From: Opitutales bacterium
GTDB lineage: Bacteria; Verrucomicrobiota; Verrucomicrobiia; Opitutales; JAIRKQ01
Assembly (NCBI GenBank): GCA_029059365.1
Contig: JAIDVZ010000036.1
Location: 1 to 15,585, forward strand
Length of the DNA: 15,585 nt
Direction of reading: 5' to 3'
How positions within the stretch are numbered: the first letter of the stretch is position 1; every line of letters starts with the position of its first letter. A program made the translations under genes and the position numbers. The notes beneath the pieces are model-generated. The model was not told the origin of the DNA and did not search any database. It saw nothing but the letters and a program-made list of their open reading frames with translations. Shown in pieces: positions 8,261 through 15,585 of this stretch.

Positions 8261-9574
8261 ATGGGTGCCTATCAACCTTTGCTTGGATTCCGGGATTTTT
8301 ATCCAAAAAATCAGAAAATTTTAAATTTTTTATGCCAAACGGTACGTAAAACCGCAACAAGTTTTGGGTTTGAAGAATATAGTTCTCCGGTGCTAGAACC
8401 ATTGGAGCTGTTTACCGCAAAATCAGGGGATGAGATTGTTGATCAGTTGTTTAATTTTGTTGATAAAGGAGGGCGTGCAGTTGCTCTTAGGCCGGAGATG
8501 ACCCCGTCGGTTGTGCGCATGATTGGGGCAAACTATAGTGCTGTGAAAAAACCGATAAAGTGGTTTAATATTGCCGAAAATTTTCGATATGAGCGCCCGC
8601 AAAAAGGAAGGTTACGTGCATTTTATCAATTTAATTTTGATATTTTTGGAGAAGATAGTTGTTACGCCGATGCTGAGATAATATCGCTGATTATTTCGAT
8701 AATGCGCAATCTCAAGTTGCAAGATTTTTGTGTACGCATAAGCGATAGGGAGCTGTGGGTTGCATTTTTACGAGCGACAGGTATAGCCGAAGACGACATG
8801 ATCCCGATTTTATCAATTATCGATAAATCTGAACGTGAAAATCCCGAAAAAACACGGAACTCTTTGTTAAAATTATGTCCAGAGTACGCGGAGCGCTTAT
8901 ATACTCAGATTTTAAATCTGAAGACGGTACATTCGATAGATGATCTGAATGAATTTTTGGTGAATAATCGACTAAAAGATTCAACTGAAATTCAAGAACG
9001 CGTACGTAAATTCCAAAAATTACTGAGTGTTTTGGATGATTTTAAAGCGTTGGATAGTGTCGTTATTGACTTTAGTATCGTACGTGGATTGGCCTACTAT
9101 ACTGGATTCGTTTTTGAAGTATTCGACCGTGAACTATCTTCACGTGCTCTTGCGGGCGGTGGTAGGTATGATACATTGGCTGAAAAATTAGGGTATCAGC
9201 ATATTCCAGCTGTTGGAGCAGCGATTGGAGACGTTACTCTTGTTGATTTTTTATCAAAAAAGGGATTGTTGCCAAACACAGAACGAGGGTTGGATTGTTT
9301 TGTCATCTTCGAAGAGACTTGTAGATCATTCGCATTTCAGGTTACAAATTTTCTAAGAAACAACGGATTTTCCGTTGATTTTTCGATGCACGAATTATCG
9401 TTTGATAAACAATTTAAATCTGCCATTGATCGTAATGCTAGGTTTGCTGTCATTTGTGGTGAGCAAGAAAAAGTGCGTAAGGAAATTAAACTAAAAGATC
9501 TGATCACAAGAGAAGAAATATTCTTGCCGCTGGATAAATTAGTTGATCGGTTGCATGTTGGGGAAGCAAGATGA
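8261..9574 (+). CDS. hisS: Histidyl-tRNA synthetase
   Basis: HisRS charges tRNA-His with histidine. The 437-residue class II enzyme opens with LGFRDFYP. Motif 2 is FRYERPQKGRLRAFYQFNFDIFG (about 108-130), the histidine-specific loop VRGLAYYTGFVFE is at about 274-286, and motif 3 is ALAGGGRYDTLAEKLG with AVGAAIG (about 296-323). A C-terminal anticodon-binding domain follows (about 342-437). The RGLAYY form, in place of RGLDYY of E. coli, occurs in some bacterial and plastid-type HisRS from memory. The intact motif 2 arginine pattern and the anticodon domain argue against the HisZ regulatory paralogue. The stop overlaps the next gene by ATGA, so the two are coupled. Confidence 0.95.
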   Translation: MGAYQPLLGFRDFYPKNQKILNFLCQTVRKTATSFGFEEYSSPVLEPLELFTAKSGDEIVDQLFNFVDKGGRAVALRPEMTPSVVRMIGANYSAVKKPIKWFNIAENFRYERPQKGRLRAFYQFNFDIFGEDSCYADAEIISLIISIMRNLKLQDFCVRISDRELWVAFLRATGIAEDDMIPILSIIDKSERENPEKTRNSLLKLCPEYAERLYTQILNLKTVHSIDDLNEFLVNNRLKDSTEIQERVRKFQKLLSVLDDFKALDSVVIDFSIVRGLAYYTGFVFEVFDRELSSRALAGGGRYDTLAEKLGYQHIPAVGAAIGDVTLVDFLSKKGLLPNTERGLDCFVIFEETCRSFAFQVTNFLRNNGFSVDFSMHELSFDKQFKSAIDRNARFAVICGEQEKVRKEIKLKDLITREEIFLPLDKLVDRLHVGEAR

Positions 9575-9882
9575 TCGATATTGATTTTCTGTGGGAAAGA
9601 TTAAAAACAGTTTTTGATCCGGAGGTGTTCGTTAATATCGTAGACCTTGGTTTAGTTTACAAGATCGACGTGCAGGGACCAGAGGACAACTGTTCAGTTA
9701 AAGTGGATGTTGCCTTGACTTCACCTACGTGCCCGCTTGGAGATACTATTGTACAGGATATTGAGTCTACATTATTGGCTGTTGATTGGTGCAAAAATGT
9801 TGAAGTTAATGTTGTTTTTGACCCTCCTTGGAACAAAAATATGATTACAGAGGCTGGATTAATGGAGCTTGGATTAATTTAA
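9571..9882 (+). CDS. MIP18/SufT-type (DUF59) iron-sulfur cluster assembly protein
   Basis: Proteins of this family help mature or deliver Fe-S clusters (SufT, the MIP18 family). The small 103-residue protein is a single domain with the family signature: DPEVFVNIVDLGLVY (16-30), LTSPTCPLGD with the conserved Cys54 (49-58), and VVFDPPWNKNMITEAGLMELG (81-101). It begins in the ATGA overlap with hisS. No suf or isc genes are in the window, but the downstream nuoG product needs several Fe-S clusters. The family is clear; the exact client is unknown. Confidence 0.88.
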   Translation: MIDIDFLWERLKTVFDPEVFVNIVDLGLVYKIDVQGPEDNCSVKVDVALTSPTCPLGDTIVQDIESTLLAVDWCKNVEVNVVFDPPWNKNMITEAGLMELGLI

Positions 9883-9944
9883 TGCTTGCAGAGTCGAATT
9901 ATTTTTAATAGCGTCTCCCTCAACGGAAGCAGGAGTAATAAAGT

Positions 9945-10466
9945 ATGTCCAGTAGTAGATTAAAAATGGAAGCGGCGTTAAATAATTTAGCGTCGAGGTT
10001 GCATTTGGATTCGCTAACTTTGAATGATAGAAATGAATGCTATTTAATGTTCGATCAGCAATTTCATGTACGTTGTTCATTCAAGGAAGATACGGATGAA
10101 TGTGTATTGTATTCATCAGTCGGTAGGGTAAGAAAAGGTTCGGTCGACGCCTATACAAAAATTTTGTCAGATAATTTCTTTTGGGTCGGTACAGCAGGTT
10201 CAAAATTGCTGTTAGAACCATTGGAAGGTGATGAGGATAATTTGGCGCTTTGCGAACATGTTCCGATGTCAATGTTTGATGAAGAGCGTTTGTATGAGCG
10301 TATGGAAGATTTTGTTAATGCGGTTGAATATTGGACAACAGAATATCCGAAGCTTCAACAGGGTGGTGCATCTTCAAGTCCATCGTCAACTGGCTCGTCC
10401 TCAGGTACATCTTCAGATTCGGCTTCATATTCTGCTCCAGAAAATATGGGAATGTTCCAAGCCTAG
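9945..10466 (+). CDS. CesT/Tir-like type III secretion chaperone with Ser-rich tail
   Basis: CesT-family chaperones are small acidic dimers that bind effectors and hand them to the type III secretion ATPase. Residues 1-135 of 173 fit this fold: an amphipathic helix (LKMEAALNNLASRL), LTLNDRNECYLMFDQQFHVRCSF, then KLLLEPLEGDEDNLALCEHVPMSMFDEERLYERMEDFVNAVEYWT, close to the usual end of such chaperones. Residues about 140-165 are a low-complexity Gly/Ser tail that typical CesT proteins lack. The start has a good ribosome site, AGGAG, 9 bases upstream. A GNAT acetyltransferase follows after 32 bases. No secretion apparatus genes are in view. The YbjN family has a related fold and is the main alternative. 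The match is from motif memory, not a search. Confidence 0.65.
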   Translation: MSSSRLKMEAALNNLASRLHLDSLTLNDRNECYLMFDQQFHVRCSFKEDTDECVLYSSVGRVRKGSVDAYTKILSDNFFWVGTAGSKLLLEPLEGDEDNLALCEHVPMSMFDEERLYERMEDFVNAVEYWTTEYPKLQQGGASSSPSSTGSSSGTSSDSASYSAPENMGMFQA

Positions 10467-10498
10467 TAAAGTATAGTTATTCATAGACGGGGGTAGTT

Positions 10499-11098
10499 AT
10501 GGCATTGGTGGATTCTTGGTTGACGGGGTTAAAAAATGCTCCAAGTCTTTATAGTGAACGTCTGCACTTACGTGCTATGAATGCCGGCGATGTCAATAAT
10601 GTACAGTACCATGTCAATACCGAGGCGGTTTGTAATAATTTATCATATACCCCACATCCGTATACCATGGAAATGGCAGAAAATTGGATGAGGAATATTA
10701 ATGCTGGTATGGGATATGGTAATTGCCGGTATTGGTCGATATGTGATCGTTCAAACGAACAATTTATCGGGTCTATGGGACTAAGCCTATATAAAGAACA
10801 AGAAGGTGCCGAGATGCACTATTGGTTGGGAGAGCCGTTCTGGAATAAGGGATATTGTACAGAAGCTGCTAAACGTACAATCGTTTATGTGTTTGAAGAA
10901 CTCAAATTACACCGCTTACAGATCACACATCGTGAAGGCAACATCGCTTCACGTCGAGTAATTGAAAAATGTGGGTTTGTTTTTGAGGCCTGTATGCGCG
11001 ATTATCTCAAACGATTCGGAAAATTTGAGAATGTTTTGTCGTATAGTATGCTTAGCGACGAATTTTTTGCATTGAAAAAACAGGGACGTTTTGGTTAG
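10499..11098 (+). CDS. GNAT-family N-acetyltransferase, RimJ/RimL-like
   Basis: GNAT enzymes move an acetyl group from acetyl-CoA to an amine. This 199-residue protein resembles the RimJ/RimL/SpeG-like branch: SERLHLRAMNAGDV near the start, then HYWLGEPFWNKGYCTEAAK (107-125) as the acetyl-CoA loop. HRLQITHREGNIASRRVIEKCGFVFEA (138-164) is the C-terminal half of the fold. The CoA loop has Cys at its last position where Gly or Ala is usual. A GGGGG ribosome site precedes the ATG. Possible substrates are a ribosomal protein N-terminus, a small amine or an antibiotic; the sequence does not decide. It lies just after the secretion chaperone, so a secreted role is conceivable but unsupported. The lptF-like gene begins 13 bases later. 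Confidence 0.85.
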   Translation: MALVDSWLTGLKNAPSLYSERLHLRAMNAGDVNNVQYHVNTEAVCNNLSYTPHPYTMEMAENWMRNINAGMGYGNCRYWSICDRSNEQFIGSMGLSLYKEQEGAEMHYWLGEPFWNKGYCTEAAKRTIVYVFEELKLHRLQITHREGNIASRRVIEKCGFVFEACMRDYLKRFGKFENVLSYSMLSDEFFALKKQGRFG

Positions 11099-11110
11099 TT
11101 TCCAGGTCGG

Positions 11111-12175
11111 ATGAAAATTTTGAGCAGGTATATCCTGAATGAATGGTGGTTGGCATTCTTGGTAGCCATATTTGCTAATACAGGTCTGCTAGTCATCGAG
11201 GATATATACAAAAATGCTGGTAGTTTTATAGAGTCTGGCGTGCCTTTTGGTGCTACAATTCGATATTACTTTTGGTTGATGGTCTGTGTACTTCCGGTAG
11301 TGGTCCCGGTGTCGTTCTTTTTGTCGCTCTTATTTTCATTGGGGAAGCTGCATAAAAATAACGAGATTTTAGCTATGCGATTAACTGGTGCTAATATTTT
11401 TCAGATCACAAAACCGTTGTGGGTCGTAAGTTTATTGTTATGCATCTTAAGTATTGGGTTAAATATATCCATTTCTTCATATGCTTCCCGGAACGCACAA
11501 GATTTTTATATAAAAATTCAATCGCGTTCTATCCGGAGAAATATCGCATTTGATAATATTAAAGATCATAGGACATGGTTCATCGGGTTATTTGATAGAA
11601 GAAATAGTTCCGGATCAAACCTCATGTTATGTTCTTATGATAAAGATGGGGTAGAACTGAGTCGAGTATTTGCAAAAAGTTTTGAATACAAAGAAGGGAG
11701 TTGGTTGCTACATGATGGTGCAGAGACGATATTTGATCCAGATACTGATCGTCCTGTTCGGTTAGAAAAGTTTGATATAAAGCGGTATAAATTTGCTGAA
11801 ACACCAGGGTTGTTTTCGTCATTGAAGAAAAATATGAAACACCTATCCATTTCGGAGTTGAGAGAAATATTATCCTTTTCGGGAAGCAAAAATAGTTACG
11901 CAGATTATCGTGCGCGATATTATAGCTCGATAGCTGCTCCTTTGTCGTGTATTCTAATATTGTTTATAACGATTCCATTTGCCACTGTTGGAGTACGACG
12001 AAGCCAAATGTCTGGTGTTGCAAAAGCATGTGAAGCATTATTTTTATTTTATGTTATGTCTAGCATGTTTACCTCTCTTGGTACAAATGGGGTGATTTCG
12101 TTATTCGTGGCAACTTTTGCCCCATATGCGATTGTCTTAATGTTTTCATATGTACTGTATCGCAAGTGTGTTTGA
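11111..12175 (+). CDS. LptF/LptG-family (YjgP/YjgQ) lipopolysaccharide export permease
   Basis: LptF and LptG are the membrane subunits of the LptB2FG ABC transporter that extracts LPS from the inner membrane. The 354-residue protein has six predicted helices at about 12-30, 53-78, 103-123, 273-295, 303-323 and 327-349. The long loop between helices three and four (about 124-270) forms the periplasmic beta-jellyroll. The segment NEILAMRLTGANIFQI after helix two and RYYSSIAAPLSCILILFITIPFA at helix four are family hallmarks. Only one permease is present, so its partner must be elsewhere; LptF versus LptG is left open. A GG-rich ribosome site precedes the ATG. The exonuclease begins one base after the stop. 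Confidence 0.88.
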   Translation: MKILSRYILNEWWLAFLVAIFANTGLLVIEDIYKNAGSFIESGVPFGATIRYYFWLMVCVLPVVVPVSFFLSLLFSLGKLHKNNEILAMRLTGANIFQITKPLWVVSLLLCILSIGLNISISSYASRNAQDFYIKIQSRSIRRNIAFDNIKDHRTWFIGLFDRRNSSGSNLMLCSYDKDGVELSRVFAKSFEYKEGSWLLHDGAETIFDPDTDRPVRLEKFDIKRYKFAETPGLFSSLKKNMKHLSISELREILSFSGSKNSYADYRARYYSSIAAPLSCILILFITIPFATVGVRRSQMSGVAKACEALFLFYVMSSMFTSLGTNGVISLFVATFAPYAIVLMFSYVLYRKCV

Positions 12176-12176
12176 T

Positions 12177-12740
12177 ATGGTACAAATTTTGCATATCATT
12201 GATTTTGAAGGTACTCGTACCAGTGGAGTTCGCGAATATGGTGTTGTTTCATTGGTTGGTTGGGAGATACAATACACGAATTTTTCGATTTGCGAGCATG
12301 GACTATCTGAGCATTTAGAATACTTCACCAATCTTAGACGTGTAGGATCATTTGTTGGGCATAATGCGTCTGTAGAGGATCGCTTACTTCGACATTATGC
12401 TGTTTCGCCAGGGTACGTGAAGCGAACATCTGAGAGTGATGAAATCGTGACAACATGGGCACCATGGATAGATACTAAGGTACTTTATAAGAATTTTTTT
12501 CGATCATTTTCGAATTTTTCGCTAAAGTCTCTTATAGAAGAAACCAGGCAAACCTCGAAGTTGTACTCTTTGTCCAACAAGGTTTGTGAATTATCCCGTG
12601 TGGGGTATCACAATGCGTTGTTTGATGCTCTTGCGACAGGTGTGCTGCTGCAATATTTTGTACAAACACTGAAATCACAACAGCTTAATCTTTCTATCGA
12701 TGCGTTAATAGAATACAGTAAGCAGACCAAACTTATTTAA
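12177..12740 (+). CDS. DnaQ-like 3'-5' exonuclease (DEDDh type)
   Basis: This is a 187-residue nuclease-fold protein of the RNase H/DnaQ superfamily. The acidic residues that bind two metals are visible: Asp9 and Glu11 in IIDFEGT, Asp68 in GHNASVEDRLL, and His145 with Asp150 in YHNALFDALATG, giving the DEDDh pattern. The frame also has an ATG at 12150. The ATG at 12177 is preferred because it falls one base after the lptF-like stop, matching other junctions here, and places Asp9 near the N-terminus as is usual. No polymerase domain or RNA-binding part is attached. It could be a proofreading subunit, an RNase T/oligoribonuclease-like enzyme or a repair exonuclease; substrate is unknown. Confidence 0.82.
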   Translation: MVQILHIIDFEGTRTSGVREYGVVSLVGWEIQYTNFSICEHGLSEHLEYFTNLRRVGSFVGHNASVEDRLLRHYAVSPGYVKRTSESDEIVTTWAPWIDTKVLYKNFFRSFSNFSLKSLIEETRQTSKLYSLSNKVCELSRVGYHNALFDALATGVLLQYFVQTLKSQQLNLSIDALIEYSKQTKLI

Positions 12741-12741
12741 A

Positions 12742-12766
12742 TTTTCGCCGAGAAAATCCGGCAAAA
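12742..12766. terminator. Possible weak bidirectional terminator between exonuclease and clpX
   Basis: Between two convergent genes, TTTT-C-GCCG and CGGC-AAAA form arms around AGAAAATC, with one bulged C. The stem has a run of T on one strand and A on the other, the form expected of a terminator serving both directions. The GC core is only four pairs, so the call is weak. Confidence 0.35.
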
Positions 12767-12781
12767 TGTTTACTTTTCGTG

Positions 12782-14089
12782 TTAACCTTTTTTTAGGATT
12801 GGTTTCTTTTCCTTTAGGAAAACTTCTTTATCAACGATTACTTCTTTTATATCTTTGTGTTGTGGTGCACTATACATTATATCGAGCATCAGAGACTCCA
12901 AGGTGGAGCGTAGGGCACGTGCTCCGGTTTTCATTTTAAGTGCGTGTTCAGCTATAGCATCAATAGCGTCTTCAGTAATTGTTAGCCGGATATTATCCAT
13001 TGCGAGCAGTTTTGCATATTGCTTGATCAATGCATTTTTTGTAGATAGCAATATGTTTTTAAGATCATCTTTCGTTAAGTCATCGAGGATCGATATTGCT
13101 GGTAAACGACCGATAAATTCAGGAATTAAGCCAAATTTTATTAAATCCTCGGACTCTAATTGATGTAAAATGTTGCTGTGAGTATCCTCACTAGAAAGCT
13201 CGGCATTGAATCCTAGCACTTTTTTGCCGACACGTTCCTTTACAATCTTATCAAGATCAATAAAAGCACCGCCGCATATAAACAGTATGTTGCGCGTATT
13301 AATTCGGATATATTCCTGTTCCGGATGTTTCCGTCCACCTTTTGGTGGTACATTACAAATTGTCCCTTCCAAAATTTTCAATAAGGCCTGTTGTACCCCT
13401 TCCCCAGATACATCGCGAGAAATCGAAACATTATCCGTTGTTCGACGGATTTTATCGATTTCATCAACGTATATTATTCCGCATTCGGCCTTTTTAACGT
13501 TATAATCAGCTGCCTGGATGAGTCGTAGAATGATGTTTTCTACATCTTCACCTACGTAACCAGCTTCGGTTAGTGTAGTCGCATCTGCGATCGCAAACGG
13601 AACATCCAAAATCCGAGCTAAGGTTTGTGCAAGTAATGTTTTACCACAACCAGTTGGTCCAATCAGCAAAATATTGCTCTTATCTATTTCAACATCAGAT
13701 AGCTCATCTGGAATATGTGTCTCGTCTTGATTATGCTGAGAGATGCCTTCGTTTATCAAACGTTTATAATGATTATAAACTGCGACAGATAAGGTTTTTT
13801 TTGCATTATCTTGGCCGATGATATATTCATCTAGCTTACGGCGTAATTCGACTGGACTTGAACAATTAAAGTGAAAAATTTCATCTTTCCCTTCTGCACC
13901 AACTATTTTCAGCTTTGCATCTTCTTTGCTGAGACTATCTGTAGAAAATTCTGGCAGTTCAGTTGCGAGTGCGCGTGAGCACGTTGCTACGCATCGATCA
14001 CAAATAAATACTCCATTGCTGCCTGCGATCAGTTTATTTACTTCAAATTGCGAGCGTCCGCAAAAGGAACATTTGTTTAATTTTACCAT
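12782..14089 (-). CDS. clpX: ATP-dependent Clp protease ATP-binding subunit ClpX
   Basis: ClpX is a AAA+ unfoldase that feeds tagged proteins into the ClpP peptidase. The 435-residue protein is complete. The N-terminal zinc-binding domain has Cys7, Cys10, Cys30 and Cys33. Walker A reads GPTGCGKT (144-151), the GYVG pore loop is at 177-180, Walker B is IIYVDE (205-210), and the RKH pore loop is at 253-255. The arginine finger is Arg328 in EFIGRLP and sensor 2 is GARAL (389-393). LGF at 292-294 occupies the place of the IGF loop that docks on ClpP, so a ClpP partner is expected elsewhere. The usual clpP gene is not next to it: upstream is divergent nuoG. GGAA serves as ribosome site. Confidence 0.98.
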   Translation of the reverse strand: MVKLNKCSFCGRSQFEVNKLIAGSNGVFICDRCVATCSRALATELPEFSTDSLSKEDAKLKIVGAEGKDEIFHFNCSSPVELRRKLDEYIIGQDNAKKTLSVAVYNHYKRLINEGISQHNQDETHIPDELSDVEIDKSNILLIGPTGCGKTLLAQTLARILDVPFAIADATTLTEAGYVGEDVENIILRLIQAADYNVKKAECGIIYVDEIDKIRRTTDNVSISRDVSGEGVQQALLKILEGTICNVPPKGGRKHPEQEYIRINTRNILFICGGAFIDLDKIVKERVGKKVLGFNAELSSEDTHSNILHQLESEDLIKFGLIPEFIGRLPAISILDDLTKDDLKNILLSTKNALIKQYAKLLAMDNIRLTITEDAIDAIAEHALKMKTGARALRSTLESLMLDIMYSAPQHKDIKEVIVDKEVFLKEKKPILKKG

Positions 14090-14170
14090 ATGCTTATTCC
14101 GATCAAACCGCGAAATACGATGCTGTCAAAATGATTTTAAGAAATGAGTACACAAAAATTTCAGCAAATT

Positions 14171-14193
14171 TTATAAAAAATAAGTTTTTATAA
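14171..14193. promoter_or_regulatory. Perfect AT-rich 9-bp dyad between divergent clpX and nuoG
   Basis: TTATAAAAA and TTTTTATAA are exact inverted arms around ATAAG. The dyad overlaps the likely nuoG -10 box and lies about 80 bases upstream of clpX. It could be an operator, a curved or easily melted promoter element, or a chance product of AT-rich sequence. Confidence 0.35.
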
Positions 14194-14194
14194 T
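14189..14194 (+). promoter_or_regulatory. Putative -10 box (TATAAT) for nuoG
   Basis: An exact TATAAT lies 37 bases before the nuoG ATG, which would give a leader of about 30 bases. No good -35 box is seen 16 to 18 bases upstream. It overlaps the right arm of the 14171-14193 dyad, so a repressor bound there would block it. Confidence 0.4.
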
Positions 14195-14231
14195 CGAAAA
14201 ATTTTAGATCATTGATTACTCTGGTGCAAGT

Positions 14232-15585
14232 ATGGGGAAGGTGGAGATACAGATCATTATCAATGGTCAATCCAAGGTTTTTAATGACCAATTTACAGTG
14301 CTAGAAGCTTTAAAATCGGTGAATATCAATATTCCAAGTCCATGTTGCCATGTTCATCTGAATAGCACCCACCATTGTGGATTGTGCTTTGTTGGGATAA
14401 AATTTCCGGAAAAATCTTGGAACATGTATCCCGCTTGTGCGGTAAAAATTTGTGATAAAATGGAGATCGATACTGAGTTTCCCCAAGCGGTGCTCTGGCG
14501 CAGTACGATCATGGATTTGTATTTAGTAAACCATTCATTAGATTGCTCAAACTGTGATAAAGCGGAAAATTGTTTTTTGCGTAAGTTCGCGTTTGGCAGT
14601 AAATTTCATGGTATTTCGGAGTTATTTGGCACACGTGAATGCCAAAAGGTGCGTAAAAAATTGGGTGACAAAATATCAATTGATAATGCACAATGTATAC
14701 TTTGCGGACGTTGCCTGAGTTTTTGTAACGACGTGTTAGGGGAAGATATATTGGGAAAAATAAAAAATGAGCAGAATATTGACGAAATTAATACTTACCC
14801 GGGACGCGAATTTAACAATAATTATTCCTTAAATCTCGTCGATCTTTGTCCCGTTGGCGCTATTATAAACAATAATCGGGATTCGGCGCATATGGCTTGG
14901 AATCTTCAGCGCACCCCAAGCGTATCTCCGGAAAGCAGCGTAGGCATCAACACATATATTTTACATGATAAAAAACATGTTTATCGTATAATTCCACGGG
15001 AGAACGAGCATGTTAATCAGAGTTGGATGACTGATTCTGCACGTGAGCTTCATAAAATTTTAGAACCACAAAATCGGATATTCAATGTACAAAAATCCGG
15101 CAAGACTGCAGATCTCAAAATGACATTAGCACATGCTGCTAATAAGATTTTAAGCAGCAACAAAGGTATATATGTTGTATGTTCCGGTGAAATGAGCTTA
15201 GAGGATCAATTTGTGTTGAAGCGATTTTTAGATGTTACATCTGCAATTCCATATTTTGTAAAAAAAACAATACCCGGGGATGGGTTTTTAGTTTCAGATG
15301 ATCCATATCCCAACACTAACGGTGCGAAGATGATGCGGCTATCTACAGAAGCAAATACGCATGTGGACCTAAAAGATTTATATGCTGATATTTCTAATGG
15401 TAAGTGTGATAATGTCATCTGTGTATATGAGGATATATTTGATGAATCAGTGGATGATGCTCAATTGGCTGATGTAAATGTCACATATATTGGGTATCGA
15501 CGGAATCGTACTTCTCAAATTGCCAATTTTGTATTTCCGGTGGCAACTATATTCGAGCGCTCGGGAACATTTATAAATAAGGATT
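14232..15585 (+). CDS. nuoG: NADH-quinone oxidoreductase subunit G (NuoG), 3' end beyond window
   Basis: NuoG is the large Fe-S subunit of the peripheral arm of complex I, carrying electrons from NADH toward quinone. Some 451 codons are visible and the frame runs off the window. The 2Fe-2S ferredoxin domain has Cys38, Cys49, Cys52 and Cys69. The N5-type cluster motif is His101, Cys105, Cys108, Cys114, and the N4 cluster has Cys155, Cys158, Cys161 and Cys206 in LVDLCPVGAI. A molybdopterin-oxidoreductase-like domain begins after about residue 215. The cysteines that would hold the extra N7 cluster are absent: the region at 228-240 reads TPSVSPESSVGIN. The ATG at 14232 follows an in-frame TAG at 14205. 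nuoE and nuoF are not immediately upstream, so the nuo genes are split or reordered. Confidence 0.93.
   Translation, partial: MGKVEIQIIINGQSKVFNDQFTVLEALKSVNINIPSPCCHVHLNSTHHCGLCFVGIKFPEKSWNMYPACAVKICDKMEIDTEFPQAVLWRSTIMDLYLVNHSLDCSNCDKAENCFLRKFAFGSKFHGISELFGTRECQKVRKKLGDKISIDNAQCILCGRCLSFCNDVLGEDILGKIKNEQNIDEINTYPGREFNNNYSLNLVDLCPVGAIINNNRDSAHMAWNLQRTPSVSPESSVGINTYILHDKKHVYRIIPRENEHVNQSWMTDSARELHKILEPQNRIFNVQKSGKTADLKMTLAHAANKILSSNKGIYVVCSGEMSLEDQFVLKRFLDVTSAIPYFVKKTIPGDGFLVSDDPYPNTNGAKMMRLSTEANTHVDLKDLYADISNGKCDNVICVYEDIFDESVDDAQLADVNVTYIGYRRNRTSQIANFVFPVATIFERSGTFINKD

Noticed and set aside
8261..9574. HisZ, the ATP phosphoribosyltransferase regulatory subunit
   Set aside because: The protein keeps the class II catalytic motifs and a C-terminal anticodon-binding domain, which HisZ lacks, and no his biosynthesis genes are adjacent.
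12150..12176. Upstream ATG at 12150 as start of the exonuclease
   Set aside because: It would overlap lptF-like by 26 bases and add nine residues before the usual N-terminus; the ATG at 12177 fits the one-base junction style seen in this genome.
14101..14129. clpX promoter with TTGACA at 14129-14124 on the minus strand
   Set aside because: The -35 is exact, but the sequence 16 to 19 bases downstream has no acceptable -10, and the start site would fall almost on the ribosome site.
1..15585. Mobile elements, CRISPR arrays, prophage or defence island
   Set aside because: No transposase, integrase, regularly spaced repeats or defence domains were seen; nearly every base is explained by housekeeping genes on short spacers.

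Overview
The window holds ordinary, densely packed chromosomal genes of a Gram-negative bacterium of low to moderate GC. It carries lipid A synthesis (LpxA), an LPS-export permease (LptF/LptG family), a SurA-like periplasmic chaperone, ExbB/ExbD, a type III secretion chaperone and complex I (NuoG). The wording of several proteins suggests the PVC superphylum, perhaps a host-associated Verrucomicrobiota/Opitutia-like lineage: [11 protein letters not shown] in SecA, RGLAYYTG in HisRS, GDH in the YmdB phosphoesterase, and a CesT-type chaperone. This placement is inference from remembered family patterns. No phage, insertion sequence, CRISPR array or obviously foreign island was seen.

Layout. (1) Bases 1-2517, plus strand: the 3' part of secA, overlapping mnmA by 19 bases. 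(2) 2546-2622, minus strand: tRNA-Pro(UGG) with encoded CCA and its own promoter-like upstream sequence. (3) 2727-7306, minus strand: a tight envelope operon read as surA-like, exbB, exbD, ftsI-like penicillin-binding protein, lpxA. Junctions range from a 17-base overlap to a 10-base gap. exbB has one in-frame TAA at codon 71, although homology continues in the same frame on both sides. (4) A 109-base divergent intergenic region containing a perfect dyad. (5) 7416-12740, plus strand: ymdB-like phosphoesterase, hisS, a MIP18/SufT-type Fe-S assembly protein, a CesT-like type III secretion chaperone with a Ser-rich tail, a RimJ/RimL-type GNAT acetyltransferase, an LptF/LptG permease and a DnaQ-type exonuclease. 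(6) 12782-14089, minus strand: clpX, transcribed alone. (7) 14232-end, plus strand: nuoG, cut by the window edge, divergent from clpX across an AT-rich region with a second perfect dyad.

How the genes fit together. The minus-strand operon groups outer-membrane protein folding, a proton-driven inner-membrane motor, septal peptidoglycan synthesis and lipid A synthesis, so it reads as an envelope-building unit. The plus-strand set mixes translation, Fe-S assembly and LPS export with a secretion chaperone next to an acetyltransferase. The two items most worth checking are the interrupted exbB and the stand-alone secretion chaperone with its neighbour. I found no clearly new multi-gene system.
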